Source: Acidithiobacillus sp.
GTDB lineage: Bacteria > Pseudomonadota > Gammaproteobacteria > Acidithiobacillales > Acidithiobacillaceae
Direction of reading: 5' to 3'
Assembly: GCF_023256195.1 (NCBI RefSeq)
Contig: NZ_JAGDWX010000017.1
Location: 1-35,942 of the forward strand
DNA: 35,942 nucleotides
Under the pieces are notes generated by a model. The model saw only the letters and a list, made by a program, of their open reading frames with translations. It ran no database searches and was not told the DNA's origin. Position numbers and translations under genes: made by a program. Within the stretch, counting starts at the first letter, position 1; each line of letters begins with the position of its first letter. Below are positions 9,785 through 18,096 of this stretch, piece by piece.

Positions 9785-10871
9785 AGGCCTTCCCAGCCTC
9801 CCCGCAGAGCTTGCATCGCTACGCGCCGAGATCGATCGGGTCGACTCGGAGATCCTGAAGCTTCTGGGAGAGCGCGGACGGCTGACGGCGGAAGTCGGAA
9901 AGCGCAAGCACGCCGCCGGGACCACCCAATACTATCATCCGGATCGGGAGGCCGAGATCCTGCACCGCGTCATGGCGGACAACCCCGGTCCTTTCAGCGA
10001 CCAGCAGGTGGCCCGGATATTTCGGGAGATCATCTCGGCAGGTCTGGCGCTGGAGGAGCCGCTGAGGGTGGCCTACCTCGGCCCCGAGGGTACCTTCTCG
10101 CAGATGGCGGCAGAAAAGCATTTCGGTCGCTCCGCGCAATTTCATCCCGTCACCAGCATTGCCGAGATCTTTCGCGAGGTGGATGGTGGACAGGTACCTT
10201 TTGGCGTGGTGCCGGTGGAAAACAGCACCGAAGGCTCCGTCAACCTCAGTCTCGATCTCATGCTCGATCACCCGCTGCAGATCTGTGGCGAGGTGCAACT
10301 ACGCATCGTCCATAATCTGGTCGGGCGCGGTCCGCGCAGCGCCATCCGCCGAGTCCACGTCCACTACCAGACGCGGGCCCAGTGTCGTCTGTGGCTGGCG
10401 GAACACCTGCCGCAGGTGGAGCTCTGCGACGCCCCCAGCAATGCCGAGGCGGCCCGACGTGCCGCCGTCGATCCGGAAAGTGCGGCCATCTCCACACAGC
10501 GGGCAGCGGAACTGGCGGGAGTGGACATCCTGGTGCCCGGCATCGAGGATCAGCCGGACAACACCACCCGGTTCTGGGTCATCGGCGGCATCAGCACCCG
10601 CCCGACGGGCGCCGACAAGACCAGTCTCGTGGTGGCGGGTGCGCATCGGGCCGGCAGTCTGCACCACCTGCTGTCGCCCTTTGCCGAGGCCGAGCTCAAC
10701 CTGACGCGTATCGAATCGCGGCCGGCCCGCGCCAATATCTGGGAATACGTCTTCTACCTCGACTTCCTCGGCCATCGTCTGGAACCGCGGGTGGCCGCAG
10801 TCCTCCAGCGTATCGAGGCCCAGGCGTCTTTCTATCGGTGTTTGGGGAGCTATCCCCGGGCGGTGTTCTGA
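9777..10871 (+). CDS. pheA: Bifunctional chorismate mutase / prephenate dehydratase (P-protein)
   Basis: The protein converts chorismate to prephenate and prephenate to phenylpyruvate. The 364 residues comprise three domains. An AroQ chorismate mutase spans about 10-95 (LRAEIDRVDSEILKLLGER). A prephenate dehydratase spans about 100-275 (AYLGPEGTFSQMAAEKHFG, VPVENSTEGSVN, and the catalytic TRF motif in NTTRFWVIG). A C-terminal ACT domain spans about 283-360, with GSLHHLL and ESRP motifs that bind phenylalanine in homologues, predicting feedback inhibition. ATG 9777 lies inside the serC 3' end. The same frame stays open further upstream, but that part is antisense-free serC sequence without homology. 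The TGA overlaps the next ATG by one base. Confidence 0.97.
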   Translation: MAEGLPSLPAELASLRAEIDRVDSEILKLLGERGRLTAEVGKRKHAAGTTQYYHPDREAEILHRVMADNPGPFSDQQVARIFREIISAGLALEEPLRVAYLGPEGTFSQMAAEKHFGRSAQFHPVTSIAEIFREVDGGQVPFGVVPVENSTEGSVNLSLDLMLDHPLQICGEVQLRIVHNLVGRGPRSAIRRVHVHYQTRAQCRLWLAEHLPQVELCDAPSNAEAARRAAVDPESAAISTQRAAELAGVDILVPGIEDQPDNTTRFWVIGGISTRPTGADKTSLVVAGAHRAGSLHHLLSPFAEAELNLTRIESRPARANIWEYVFYLDFLGHRLEPRVAAVLQRIEAQASFYRCLGSYPRAVF

Positions 10872-11977
10872 TGCAGGACAATCCTTATCTGGAATGGGCC
10901 GTGCCGGCCCTGGCGCAGCTACGTCCCTACCAACCCGGCAAGCCCCTGGCCGAGCTGGAACGCGAGCTGGGTATTCGCGGGGCCATCAAGCTTGCTTCCA
11001 ACGAGAATCCCCTGGGGCCAAGCCCCAAGGCCCTGGCCGCTATCAGCGAGGCCCTGCCGACACTCGCCCTCTATCCCGAAGGCGCAGTCCCGCAGCTACG
11101 ACAGGCCTTGGCGGAAGCTCTCCAGCTGGATCCCCGGCAGCTGATCTTTGGCAACGGGTCGGACCAGATCATCGAGCTCCTGTGCCGTGCCTTTGCCGGT
11201 CCGGGGCGTGAGGTCATCCTGTCCCAGTACGCCTTTGCCGCTTACGGTATTGCGGCGCGATCCGTCGGAGCGACGGTGCGGGAGGCTCCGGCACAGGCCT
11301 TTGCCCACGATCTCGACGCCATGGCCGGCCTCATCAACGGCCACACCCGTCTCATCTTCATCGCCAACCCCAACAATCCCACGGGCACCTGGTGGCGAGC
11401 GGCGGAGCTGGAACGGTTCCTGGCCAGCGTGCCGGCTCACGCCCTGGTGGTCATCGACGAGGCCTACGCGGAACTCATGGAAGATCCGCAATATCCCGAT
11501 GCCCTGGCCTTTCTGTCGCGCTTCGAGAACGTGGTAGTGCTGCGCACCTTCTCCAAGGCCTACGGTCTGGCGGGTCTGCGCTGCGGCTATGGTGTCGCGC
11601 GGGCGGGGCTCATCGCGCTTCTGGAACGCATGCGTCAGCCCTTCAACGTCAATACCCTGGCGCAGGTGGCTGCGCTGGCTGCCCTGGGCGACCAGACCCA
11701 CCTCGCGGCCACTCGGGACAACAACCGCCTCGGTCTGCAGCAGCTGCAGCGTGGGCTGCTCGCCCTGGGATTGACAACCCTGCCGGCGGCAGGCAACTTT
11801 ATCACCTTTTTTGCGCCCGGGGGCGGGCGGCAGGTCTACGAAGCCCTGCTGCGGCGCGGTGTCATCGTCCGTCCCCTCGAGCCCTATGGTCTGTCCGAAT
11901 ACCTTCGGGTCAGTGTCGGCACGCCAGAGGAAAATCAACGCTTCTTGCAGAGCTTGGGCGAGGTGCTTTCGTCATGA
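10871..11977 (+). CDS. hisC: Histidinol-phosphate / aromatic aminotransferase HisC
   Basis: A fold-type I PLP aminotransferase of 368 residues. It has the KLASNENPLGPSPKA substrate segment, NPNNPTG, the DEAYAEL aspartate motif, and the PLP lysine in RTFSKAYGLAGLRCGYG (about residue 228). Its place between pheA and the DAHP synthase gene suggests that it transaminates phenylpyruvate and hydroxyphenylpyruvate, or acts on both aromatic substrates and histidinol phosphate, as proposed for HisC-type enzymes in aromatic supraoperons. That substrate range is inferred from context; the sequence alone does not decide. The start uses TGATG coupling with pheA, and the stop overlaps aroF as ATGA. Confidence 0.92.
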   Translation: MQDNPYLEWAVPALAQLRPYQPGKPLAELERELGIRGAIKLASNENPLGPSPKALAAISEALPTLALYPEGAVPQLRQALAEALQLDPRQLIFGNGSDQIIELLCRAFAGPGREVILSQYAFAAYGIAARSVGATVREAPAQAFAHDLDAMAGLINGHTRLIFIANPNNPTGTWWRAAELERFLASVPAHALVVIDEAYAELMEDPQYPDALAFLSRFENVVVLRTFSKAYGLAGLRCGYGVARAGLIALLERMRQPFNVNTLAQVAALAALGDQTHLAATRDNNRLGLQQLQRGLLALGLTTLPAAGNFITFFAPGGGRQVYEALLRRGVIVRPLEPYGLSEYLRVSVGTPEENQRFLQSLGEVLSS

Positions 11978-12990
11978 TCGTCATTGTCAAACCCGATGCC
12001 ACGGCGGCGCAGTTGGAGCAGCTGCTGGGTCGGATCCGTGAGCTGGGTCTCACCCCCATGGTCAGTCAGGGGGCCGAGCGCACCGTGGTGGGCCTTATCG
12101 GTGACGAGCGCCTGGTCAGCGACGGCGTCCTCGAGTCCTTGCCCGCGGTAGAACAGGTCATGCCCATCTTGAAACCCTATAAACTGGTCAGCCGAGAATT
12201 CAAAAAGACCGACAGTATCGTCGAGGTGCGAGGCATTCCCTTCGGTGGGCCCGAGATCCAGGTCATCGCCGGTCCCTGCTCGGTGGAGACGGCCGAACAG
12301 ATGCGCAAGGCGGCGGAGGCGGTGCGGGCGGCGGGCTGCCGCCTCATGCGCGGCGGTGCCTTCAAGCCGCGCACCAGTCCCTATACCTTCCAAGGCGTCG
12401 GCGATGAAGGTCTGGACTTTTTCCGCGAGGCGGCCGATGCCTACGACCTGCCCATCGTCACCGAGCTCATGGACGTCCGCAAGATCGACGTCTTTTTGGA
12501 AAAGAAGGTGGATGTCATCCAGATCGGCACCCGCAACATGCAGAACTTCGATCTGCTCAAAGAGGTGGGACGCCTGAACGTGCCCGTCATCCTCAAGCGG
12601 GGCATGAGCGCCACCATCAAGGAATGGCTGATGGCGGCGGAGTACATCGCCGCCCACGGCAACCACCGGATCATCTTTGCCGAGCGCGGCATCCGTACCT
12701 TTGAGACCCAGTACCGCAATGTGCTGGATGTCACCGCCATCCCGGTGCTCAAAAAGGAGACCCACCTGCCCGTCATCGTCGATCCCAGCCACGCGGGCGG
12801 CAAGGCGGCGCTGGTGGCACCGCTGGCCAAGGCGGCCATTGCCGCCGGTGCCGATGGTCTGCTCATCGAGTCCCACCCCTGTCCCGAGGAGGCTTGGTGC
12901 GATGCCGATCAGGCACTGAGTCCCGAGCAGTTGACGCAGCTGATGGGGGAACTGCGACGGGTAGCCGAGGCCATCGGGCGCACGCTGTAG
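11974..12990 (+). CDS. aroF: 3-deoxy-7-phosphoheptulonate (DAHP) synthase, type I-beta with N-terminal ferredoxin-like domain
   Basis: First enzyme of the shikimate pathway: phosphoenolpyruvate plus erythrose-4-phosphate give DAHP. At 338 residues it matches the Thermotoga maritima enzyme in length and layout. Residues 1-70 (MIVIVKPDATAAQLEQLLGR...) form the ferredoxin-like regulatory domain that mediates Tyr/Phe inhibition in that family. Residues about 90-338 form the TIM barrel. Metal- and substrate-binding motifs are AGPCSVET (Cys near 102), KPRTSPYTFQG, LKRGM, FAERGIRTFE and DPSHAGGK. It starts inside the hisC stop codon. Pseudomonad aromatic supraoperons usually lack a DAHP synthase at this position. 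Confidence 0.95.
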   Translation: MIVIVKPDATAAQLEQLLGRIRELGLTPMVSQGAERTVVGLIGDERLVSDGVLESLPAVEQVMPILKPYKLVSREFKKTDSIVEVRGIPFGGPEIQVIAGPCSVETAEQMRKAAEAVRAAGCRLMRGGAFKPRTSPYTFQGVGDEGLDFFREAADAYDLPIVTELMDVRKIDVFLEKKVDVIQIGTRNMQNFDLLKEVGRLNVPVILKRGMSATIKEWLMAAEYIAAHGNHRIIFAERGIRTFETQYRNVLDVTAIPVLKKETHLPVIVDPSHAGGKAALVAPLAKAAIAAGADGLLIESHPCPEEAWCDADQALSPEQLTQLMGELRRVAEAIGRTL

Positions 12991-13005
12991 GGTCGGGAGC
13001 ACACC

Positions 13006-13902
13006 ATTTCCACCTCGTGGCCGTTTCGTACCGTCGCCGTCCTCGGCCTTGGCCTCATGGGCGGAAGCCTGGCCTTGGCCTTGCGCCGGAGCGGCTATGT
13101 CGGTGTGCTGCTGGGGGCCGGCGGCAGTCCGGAGGATCTAGGTCTTGCCGCTGCGGCAAGGTACCCGGCGGCGGATGGAACGGCGCCGGTATTCGATCGC
13201 TGCAGCGATGATCCGGCGCAGCTGCCCTGGGCCACGGTGGATCTCGTGGTACTGGCGACGCCGCCGGCGGCACTCCCCGAGATGTTCCGACGCCTGCGGG
13301 AGTGGATTCCGGCGACGACGGTGGTGACGGATCTGGCCAGCGTCAAGGGCGAAATCGTCGCCACCGGCGCCGCGTTGCTGGGCAGGCGCTATCTCAGCGC
13401 GCACCCCTTGGTAGGCGGCGAACGCCACGGTTTTGCGGCGGCCACGGGAGACCTTTATGCCGAAGCTCTGGTCCTGCTCACGCCGGGTGCAGCGGGCGCC
13501 GACGAGCGGGCGCTGGGCTTGGTACCGTTCTGGGAAGGCCTTGGTTGCCGAGTGCGGACGATGTCGCCGGCGGAGCACGACGATGCTCTGGCGGCCACTA
13601 GCCACCTGCCGCACCTGCTGGCTTATGCCTTCATGGCCAGCCTGGGTGACAGCGACGCCCTGCGTGACCTGGGCGGCAGTGGCCTGAGGGATTTCAGCCG
13701 AATCGCCGAGAGCGACCCCGCGCTCTGGACCGACATCCTCCTGCACAACCGGGAAGCCGTACGGCGGCGCCTGCAGGCCTTGCGCCACACCCTGGATGAT
13801 CTCGACGCGGCACTGGCCGAGGCGCGCGCGCCAGCCCTGGAAGAGGTCCTTGCCAGAGCGCGAAGCCGTCGGCAACAATTTCATTTTCCACCTCGTACGT
13901 GA
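13006..13902 (+). CDS. tyrA: Prephenate dehydrogenase TyrA, probable AUU start codon
   Basis: Oxidative decarboxylation of prephenate to 4-hydroxyphenylpyruvate with NAD(P)+. The first ATG in frame (13057) falls inside the dinucleotide-binding motif VLGLGLMGGSLA and would remove the first strand and most of the glycine loop. Between the aroF stop (12988-12990) and that ATG there is no in-frame ATG, GTG or TTG. ATT at 13006 has GGGAG at 12995-12999 with 6-nt spacing and gives a 298-residue protein of normal length. Other family motifs are TDLASVKGEIV, LSAHPLVGGERHGFAAA (with the SAHP histidine) and DDALAATSHLPHLLAYAF. No ACT domain is present. Function is certain; the start codon is inferred. 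Confidence 0.9.
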   Translation: MSTSWPFRTVAVLGLGLMGGSLALALRRSGYVGVLLGAGGSPEDLGLAAAARYPAADGTAPVFDRCSDDPAQLPWATVDLVVLATPPAALPEMFRRLREWIPATTVVTDLASVKGEIVATGAALLGRRYLSAHPLVGGERHGFAAATGDLYAEALVLLTPGAAGADERALGLVPFWEGLGCRVRTMSPAEHDDALAATSHLPHLLAYAFMASLGDSDALRDLGGSGLRDFSRIAESDPALWTDILLHNREAVRRRLQALRHTLDDLDAALAEARAPALEEVLARARSRRQQFHFPPRT

Positions 13903-13907
13903 GATTT

Positions 13908-15206
13908 ATGGACTATAAGGTCAATGCCGGTGGCTGCCTGCGCGGCCAGATCACCGTCCCCGGCGACAAATCGATTTCCCACCGCGTCGTCATGCTGGGC
14001 GCCATAGCCGAGGGTGTGACCGAAGCCGATGGATTGCTCGAGGGCGCGGACGTTCTGGCCACCATCGCCGCGTTCCGCAGCATGGGGGTCCGCATCGATG
14101 GACCCCGACAGGGGCATCTGCGCATCGAGGGGGTCGGTCTGCACGGCCTGCGGGCCCCCGCCGACACCATCGACTGCGGCAACTCCGGTACGGCCATGCG
14201 ACTACTCACGGGTTTGTTGGCGGGGCAGAGCTTCGACTCGACCCTGACCGGCGATGACAGCCTGCGGCGGCGACCCATGGGGCGGGTGCTTACGCCGCTG
14301 GCGCAGATGGGTGCCGAGATCCACGCTCAGGACGGGCGCGCGCCCCTTCACATCCACGGCCGTCCCCTGCGTGGTATCCACTACGATCTGCCCGTGGCCA
14401 GCGCCCAGGTCAAGTCGGCGGTCCTGCTTGCGGGTCTCTACGCTACCGGCGACACCTGCGTGCGCGAACCGGCGCCTACCCGCGACCATAGCGAACGCAT
14501 GCTCCAGGGCTTCGGCCAGTCGCTGCGCGTGGATGGTGCGCAGCGCTGCCTGAGCCCGGGCGCGCATCTGCGGGGACAGAGCCTGCGGGTGCCCGGGGAT
14601 ATTTCCTCCGCGGCCTTCTTCCTGCTGGGTGCCAGTATCGCAGCGAAATCCGATCTCTTGCTGGAAGGGGTAGGTATCAACCCCACCCGCACCGGCATCG
14701 TCGAGATCCTCACGCGGATGGGAGCGCGTATCGATCTCCTGCGTCTGCGTGAGGTGGGCGGGGAGCCGGTTGCCGACCTGCGCGTGCGTCACGCACCTTT
14801 GCGCGGAATCGACATCCCCGCCCGTCTGGTACCTCTGGCCATCGATGAGTTTCCGGCCATTTTCATCGCCGCCGCTGCCGCCGATGGCGTGACCCGCATC
14901 CGCGGGGCCGAAGAACTCCGGGTCAAGGAGAGCGATCGCATCGCCGTCATGGCCGCCGGTCTGCGCAGCCTGGGAATCGTGGTGGAAGAACTCGCCGACG
15001 GCGCCATCATCCACGGCGGTGCCTTGGGCGCCGGCGAGGTGGACAGCCACGGTGACCATCGCATCGCCATGGCCTTTGCCATGGCCGGGCTCATCGCCCG
15101 CGGACCCATCCACATCCGCGATTGCGCCAACGTCGCCACGTCTTTCCCGAATTTTCCGGAACTGGCCCGCGCCGCCGGCCTCGATCTCGAGGTACAGTCC
15201 TCGTGA
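13908..15206 (+). CDS. aroA: 3-phosphoshikimate 1-carboxyvinyltransferase (EPSP synthase), class II type
   Basis: The enzyme transfers the enolpyruvyl group of PEP to shikimate-3-phosphate and is the glyphosate target. The 432-residue product carries the four motifs associated with class II enzymes: GDKS (PGDKSISHR), RDHSE, SAQVK and NPTR. The glycine loop is GNSGTAMRLL, retaining Gly where the glyphosate-tolerant CP4 enzyme has Ala. The catalytic region ESDRIAVMAAGLR is intact. ATG 13908 is used here. GTG 13899, overlapping the tyrA stop as GTGA, is an in-frame alternative adding three residues; neither has a strong Shine-Dalgarno, consistent with coupling to tyrA. The stop overlaps the cmk start. 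Confidence 0.95.
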   Translation: MDYKVNAGGCLRGQITVPGDKSISHRVVMLGAIAEGVTEADGLLEGADVLATIAAFRSMGVRIDGPRQGHLRIEGVGLHGLRAPADTIDCGNSGTAMRLLTGLLAGQSFDSTLTGDDSLRRRPMGRVLTPLAQMGAEIHAQDGRAPLHIHGRPLRGIHYDLPVASAQVKSAVLLAGLYATGDTCVREPAPTRDHSERMLQGFGQSLRVDGAQRCLSPGAHLRGQSLRVPGDISSAAFFLLGASIAAKSDLLLEGVGINPTRTGIVEILTRMGARIDLLRLREVGGEPVADLRVRHAPLRGIDIPARLVPLAIDEFPAIFIAAAAADGVTRIRGAEELRVKESDRIAVMAAGLRSLGIVVEELADGAIIHGGALGAGEVDSHGDHRIAMAFAMAGLIARGPIHIRDCANVATSFPNFPELARAAGLDLEVQSS

Positions 15207-15910
15207 CGGCATCGGTGCCGGTCATTACCCTGGACGGGCCGGGAGGCGTCGGCAAGGGTACCCTTGGTCGCCACCTGGCACGCCGACTGGGCTGGCACCT
15301 CCTGGACAGCGGCGCCATCTACCGCGCGACGGCTCTGGCCGCGGCACGGGCGCAGGTAGATCTGGAGGATGTCCAGGGCTTGGTGGCCCTCGCTCGGGAT
15401 CTGCCCTTGCGCTTTGTCGAGGCGGGCGATGAAACCCAGATCTGGCTCGGCGACGAACGCATCGATATCGCCATCCGCAGCTCGGACGTGGGGCAGTGGG
15501 CCTCGCGCATCGCGGCATTGGCACCTCTGCGCGCTGCACTGTTGCAGCGGCAGCGGGATTTTCGCCAGCCCCCGGGTCTGGTGGCGGATGGTCGCGACAT
15601 GGGTACGGTGGTGTTCCCCGATGCGGGACTCAAGGTTTTTCTCACCGCCAGTGTCGAGGTACGCGCCGCGAGGCGGCTAAAACAGTTGATGGAACAGGGA
15701 AGTAGTGCTAATCTGGCGACCATCGCAGCAGAGATCGCCGAGCGGGATCGTCGGGATCGTGAGCGCAGTGTCGCCCCTTTGGTGGCGGCCACGGATGCAC
15801 GGGTCCTGGACACCAGCCAGCTGAGTGTTGCAGAAAGTTTTCGGGTCCTTGAAGGTTGGGTGGTTGACGCCTTCGGGGAGATTTTCGTCCGCCAGTCCGC
15901 TGGCATATGA
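15203..15910 (+). CDS. cmk: Cytidylate kinase
   Basis: Phosphorylates CMP and dCMP with ATP. The 235-residue length is close to E. coli Cmk (227). The P-loop is GPGGVGKGTLGRHLA near the N-terminus. LLDSGAIYRA is the CMP-binding segment, and DGRDMGTVVFPDA is diagnostic for the family. The C-terminal RDxxDRxR-type lid reads ERDRRDRERSVAPL. The start is GTG 15203, overlapping the aroA stop as GTGA, with GAGG at 15189-15192. It precedes rpsA, a very conserved order in gamma- and beta-proteobacteria. Confidence 0.96.
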   Translation: MTASVPVITLDGPGGVGKGTLGRHLARRLGWHLLDSGAIYRATALAAARAQVDLEDVQGLVALARDLPLRFVEAGDETQIWLGDERIDIAIRSSDVGQWASRIAALAPLRAALLQRQRDFRQPPGLVADGRDMGTVVFPDAGLKVFLTASVEVRAARRLKQLMEQGSSANLATIAAEIAERDRRDRERSVAPLVAATDARVLDTSQLSVAESFRVLEGWVVDAFGEIFVRQSAGI

Positions 15911-15919
15911 GCAGTCCGT

Positions 15920-15939
15920 GGGGCAGCGGAAGCTGCCCC
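15920..15939 (+). promoter_or_regulatory. rpsA leader hairpin with GGAA tetraloop, candidate S1 autoregulation element
   Basis: A perfect 8-bp stem GGGGCAGC/GCTGCCCC closes a GGAA loop in the 53-nt gap between cmk and rpsA, 24 nt before the rpsA ATG. In gamma-proteobacteria the rpsA translation initiation region folds into hairpins with GGA-containing loops that mediate S1 binding and autogenous control. No T-run follows, so it is not a simple terminator. Confidence 0.5.
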
Positions 15940-15963
15940 GGCACATGAGGCCTATCGAATTTT

Positions 15964-17691
15964 ATGACCACCCCACAAGCAGAAGTCCTGTCCGAACCCA
16001 GTTTTGCCGAGTTGTTTGAAGAGAGTCAGAGCACCCAGGGTATCAAGCCCGGAGATCTCCTCACGGGTGTCGTCACCCGCGTCGACAACGATTTCGTCAT
16101 CATCGACGTAGGTCTCAAGTCCGAAGGCCCGGTGCCCGCGGAGCAGTTCCGCAACAGCGAAGGCGAACTCGAGGTGAAGGTGGGCGACCGGGTGGAGGTG
16201 TGCCTGGAGTCCGTCGAAGACGGCATGGGCGAGACCAAGCTGTCCCGGGAGAAGGCGCGTCGCGCCAAGACCTGGGAAGAACTGGAGAAGGCCTTTGAAG
16301 AGGGCGCCGTGGTGCACGGTTTCCTCACCGGCAAGGTCAAGGGCGGGTTCACCGTCAGCATCGATGGCGTACGCGCCTTCCTGCCGGGTTCGCTGGTGGA
16401 CGTGCGCCCCGTGCGCGATGTGGCCTATCTCGAGGGCAAGGATCTCGAGATGAAGATCATCAAGCTCGATCGCAAGCGCAACAACGTCGTGGTGTCTCGT
16501 CGCGCAGTGGTGGAGCAGGAGCAGAGCGCCGAGCGTGGAGCGCTGCTGGAGAGCATTCAGGAAGGAGCCATCCTTGAGGGTGTGGTTAAGAATCTCACGG
16601 ATTACGGCGCCTTCATCGACCTGGGTGGTATCGACGGGCTGCTGCACATCACCGATATGGGCTGGCGCCGTGTCAAGCATCCCAGCGAAGTCGTCAGTGC
16701 GGGCGACGAGGTGCGCGTCATGGTGCTCAAGTTCGATCGCGAGCGCGGCCGTATCTCCCTGGGCATGAAGCAGCTGGGCGAGGATCCCTGGCAGGACATC
16801 TCCCGCCGTTACCCCGAGGGCACGCGGATCTTCGGTAAGGTCACCAACATCACGGACTACGGTGCCTTCGTCGAGATCGAAGAGGGAGTCGAAGGTCTCG
16901 TGCACGTTTCCGAGATCGACTGGACCAACAAGAATCTCAATCCGGCCAAGGCCTTGCACCTGGGGCAGGAAGTGGAGGTCATGGTTCTCGACATCGACGA
17001 AGAGCGTCGTCGCATCTCTTTGGGCATCAAGCAATGTCTGCCGAACCCCTGGGAAGAGTTTGCCCAGAATTATCAGAAGGGCGACCGGGTATCCGGGCAG
17101 ATCAAGAGCATCACCGACTTCGGCGTGTTCATCGGCCTCGAGGGTGGCATCGATGGTCTCATTCACCTGTCCGATCTGTCCTGGGATCGCCCCGGCGAAG
17201 AGGCGGTTCGGGACTTCAAGAAGGGCGACGACCTGGAGGCCGTGGTGCTCAGCATCGACCCCGAGCGCGAGCGTATCTCCCTGGGCATCAAGCAGATGGA
17301 AACCGATCCCTTCATCCAGTTCGTGGTCGCCAACGACAAGGGCAGCCTGACCGAGGGAGAGGTCGTCTCCGTGGACGGTAAAGGTGCGGTCATCAAGGTC
17401 GCGGAGGGTGTGGAAGGCTTCCTGCCGGCACGGGAATTTGCGCGCGGCAATGCACCTGAGGTGGGAGACCGCATCGATGTGGCCATTGCCAGCATCGACC
17501 GCAAGAACCGTACCCTGACCCTGAGCACCAAGGCCCAGACCGTGCGCGAGAGCGGCGGCCACGGCGGCGGTGGCCATGAGGACAACTCGGCGCTGAATCA
17601 GCAGTACGCTCGCAGCGCGGCCACCGGAACGACCAGCCTCGGAGATCTGATCAAGGAACAGCTCAAGCGCAAGCAGGAAGAAGAAAGCTGA
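15964..17691 (+). CDS. rpsA: 30S ribosomal protein S1
   Basis: An mRNA-binding ribosomal protein needed for initiation on weak Shine-Dalgarno mRNAs. The 575 residues hold six S1 OB-fold repeats. Repeats start near [84 protein letters not shown] and [17 protein letters not shown]. The first two are the diverged ribosome-binding repeats. The C-terminal tail is acidic and Lys/Glu-rich. ATG 15964 has only GAGG (15947-15950) 13 nt upstream, so the initiation region is weak, as is usual for rpsA. ihfB follows after an 81-nt structured gap. Confidence 0.98.
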   Translation: MTTPQAEVLSEPSFAELFEESQSTQGIKPGDLLTGVVTRVDNDFVIIDVGLKSEGPVPAEQFRNSEGELEVKVGDRVEVCLESVEDGMGETKLSREKARRAKTWEELEKAFEEGAVVHGFLTGKVKGGFTVSIDGVRAFLPGSLVDVRPVRDVAYLEGKDLEMKIIKLDRKRNNVVVSRRAVVEQEQSAERGALLESIQEGAILEGVVKNLTDYGAFIDLGGIDGLLHITDMGWRRVKHPSEVVSAGDEVRVMVLKFDRERGRISLGMKQLGEDPWQDISRRYPEGTRIFGKVTNITDYGAFVEIEEGVEGLVHVSEIDWTNKNLNPAKALHLGQEVEVMVLDIDEERRRISLGIKQCLPNPWEEFAQNYQKGDRVSGQIKSITDFGVFIGLEGGIDGLIHLSDLSWDRPGEEAVRDFKKGDDLEAVVLSIDPERERISLGIKQMETDPFIQFVVANDKGSLTEGEVVSVDGKGAVIKVAEGVEGFLPAREFARGNAPEVGDRIDVAIASIDRKNRTLTLSTKAQTVRESGGHGGGGHEDNSALNQQYARSAATGTTSLGDLIKEQLKRKQEEES

Positions 17692-17710
17692 TCCCACGCC
17701 GCACTCTCTG

Positions 17711-17745
17711 CCCCGCGCCGCCAGCACGTCGGCGCGTGGGCGGGG
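17711..17745 (+). other. GC-rich hairpin between rpsA and ihfB
   Basis: CCCCGC (17711-17716) pairs with GCGGGG (17740-17745), and the inner GCCG pairs with CGGC (17717-17720 with 17730-17733). A competing stem, CCCACGC (17693-17699) with GCGTGGG (17734-17740), is mutually exclusive with it. There is no T-tract. This may attenuate or process the rpsA-ihfB transcript, but is weakly supported. Confidence 0.3.
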
Positions 17746-17772
17746 TTGCCGTTCAGAAGAGAGTTCATAATC

Positions 17773-18072
17773 ATGACAAAATCGGAACTGATCAAGCTCA
17801 TGAGTGCCCAGTATCCTCACGTCAGTATCCGTGACATCGAACTGGCGACGCGCCACATGCTCGACTACCTGAGCGATGCCCTGCGCGAGAATGAGCGCAT
17901 CGAGATTCGTGGTTTCGGCAGCTTTTCCCTGCACATCCGTCCCGAAAAACAGGGGCGCAATCCCAAGACGGGAGAGCCGGTCTGGGTCCCGGAAAAGCGC
18001 GTGCCCCATTTCAAGCCGGGCAAGGAATTGCGAGAGCAGGTGGACTATGCCCGTGCTGATGTGCAGGGCTGA
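17773..18072 (+). CDS. ihfB: Integration host factor subunit beta
   Basis: The 99-residue DNA-bending protein pairs with IhfA. It has the bacterial histone-like fold, with beta-arm [22 protein letters not shown] and IHF-beta-like C-terminal [14 protein letters not shown]. The start [10 protein letters not shown] at 17773 has GAGAG upstream (17759-17763). The rpsA-ihfB order is conserved and supports the beta-subunit assignment over HU. IHF is a plausible partner of the sigma-54 pilin promoter at 32.6 kb in this window. Confidence 0.95.
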   Translation: MTKSELIKLMSAQYPHVSIRDIELATRHMLDYLSDALRENERIEIRGFGSFSLHIRPEKQGRNPKTGEPVWVPEKRVPHFKPGKELREQVDYARADVQG

Positions 18073-18096
18073 GTCCCGGTTCTGAGCGACGCTGTC

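Noticed and set aside
13908-15206. aroA as a natural glyphosate-tolerance gene
   Set aside because: Class II motifs are present, but the key Gly-to-Ala change is absent, so tolerance is not supported.
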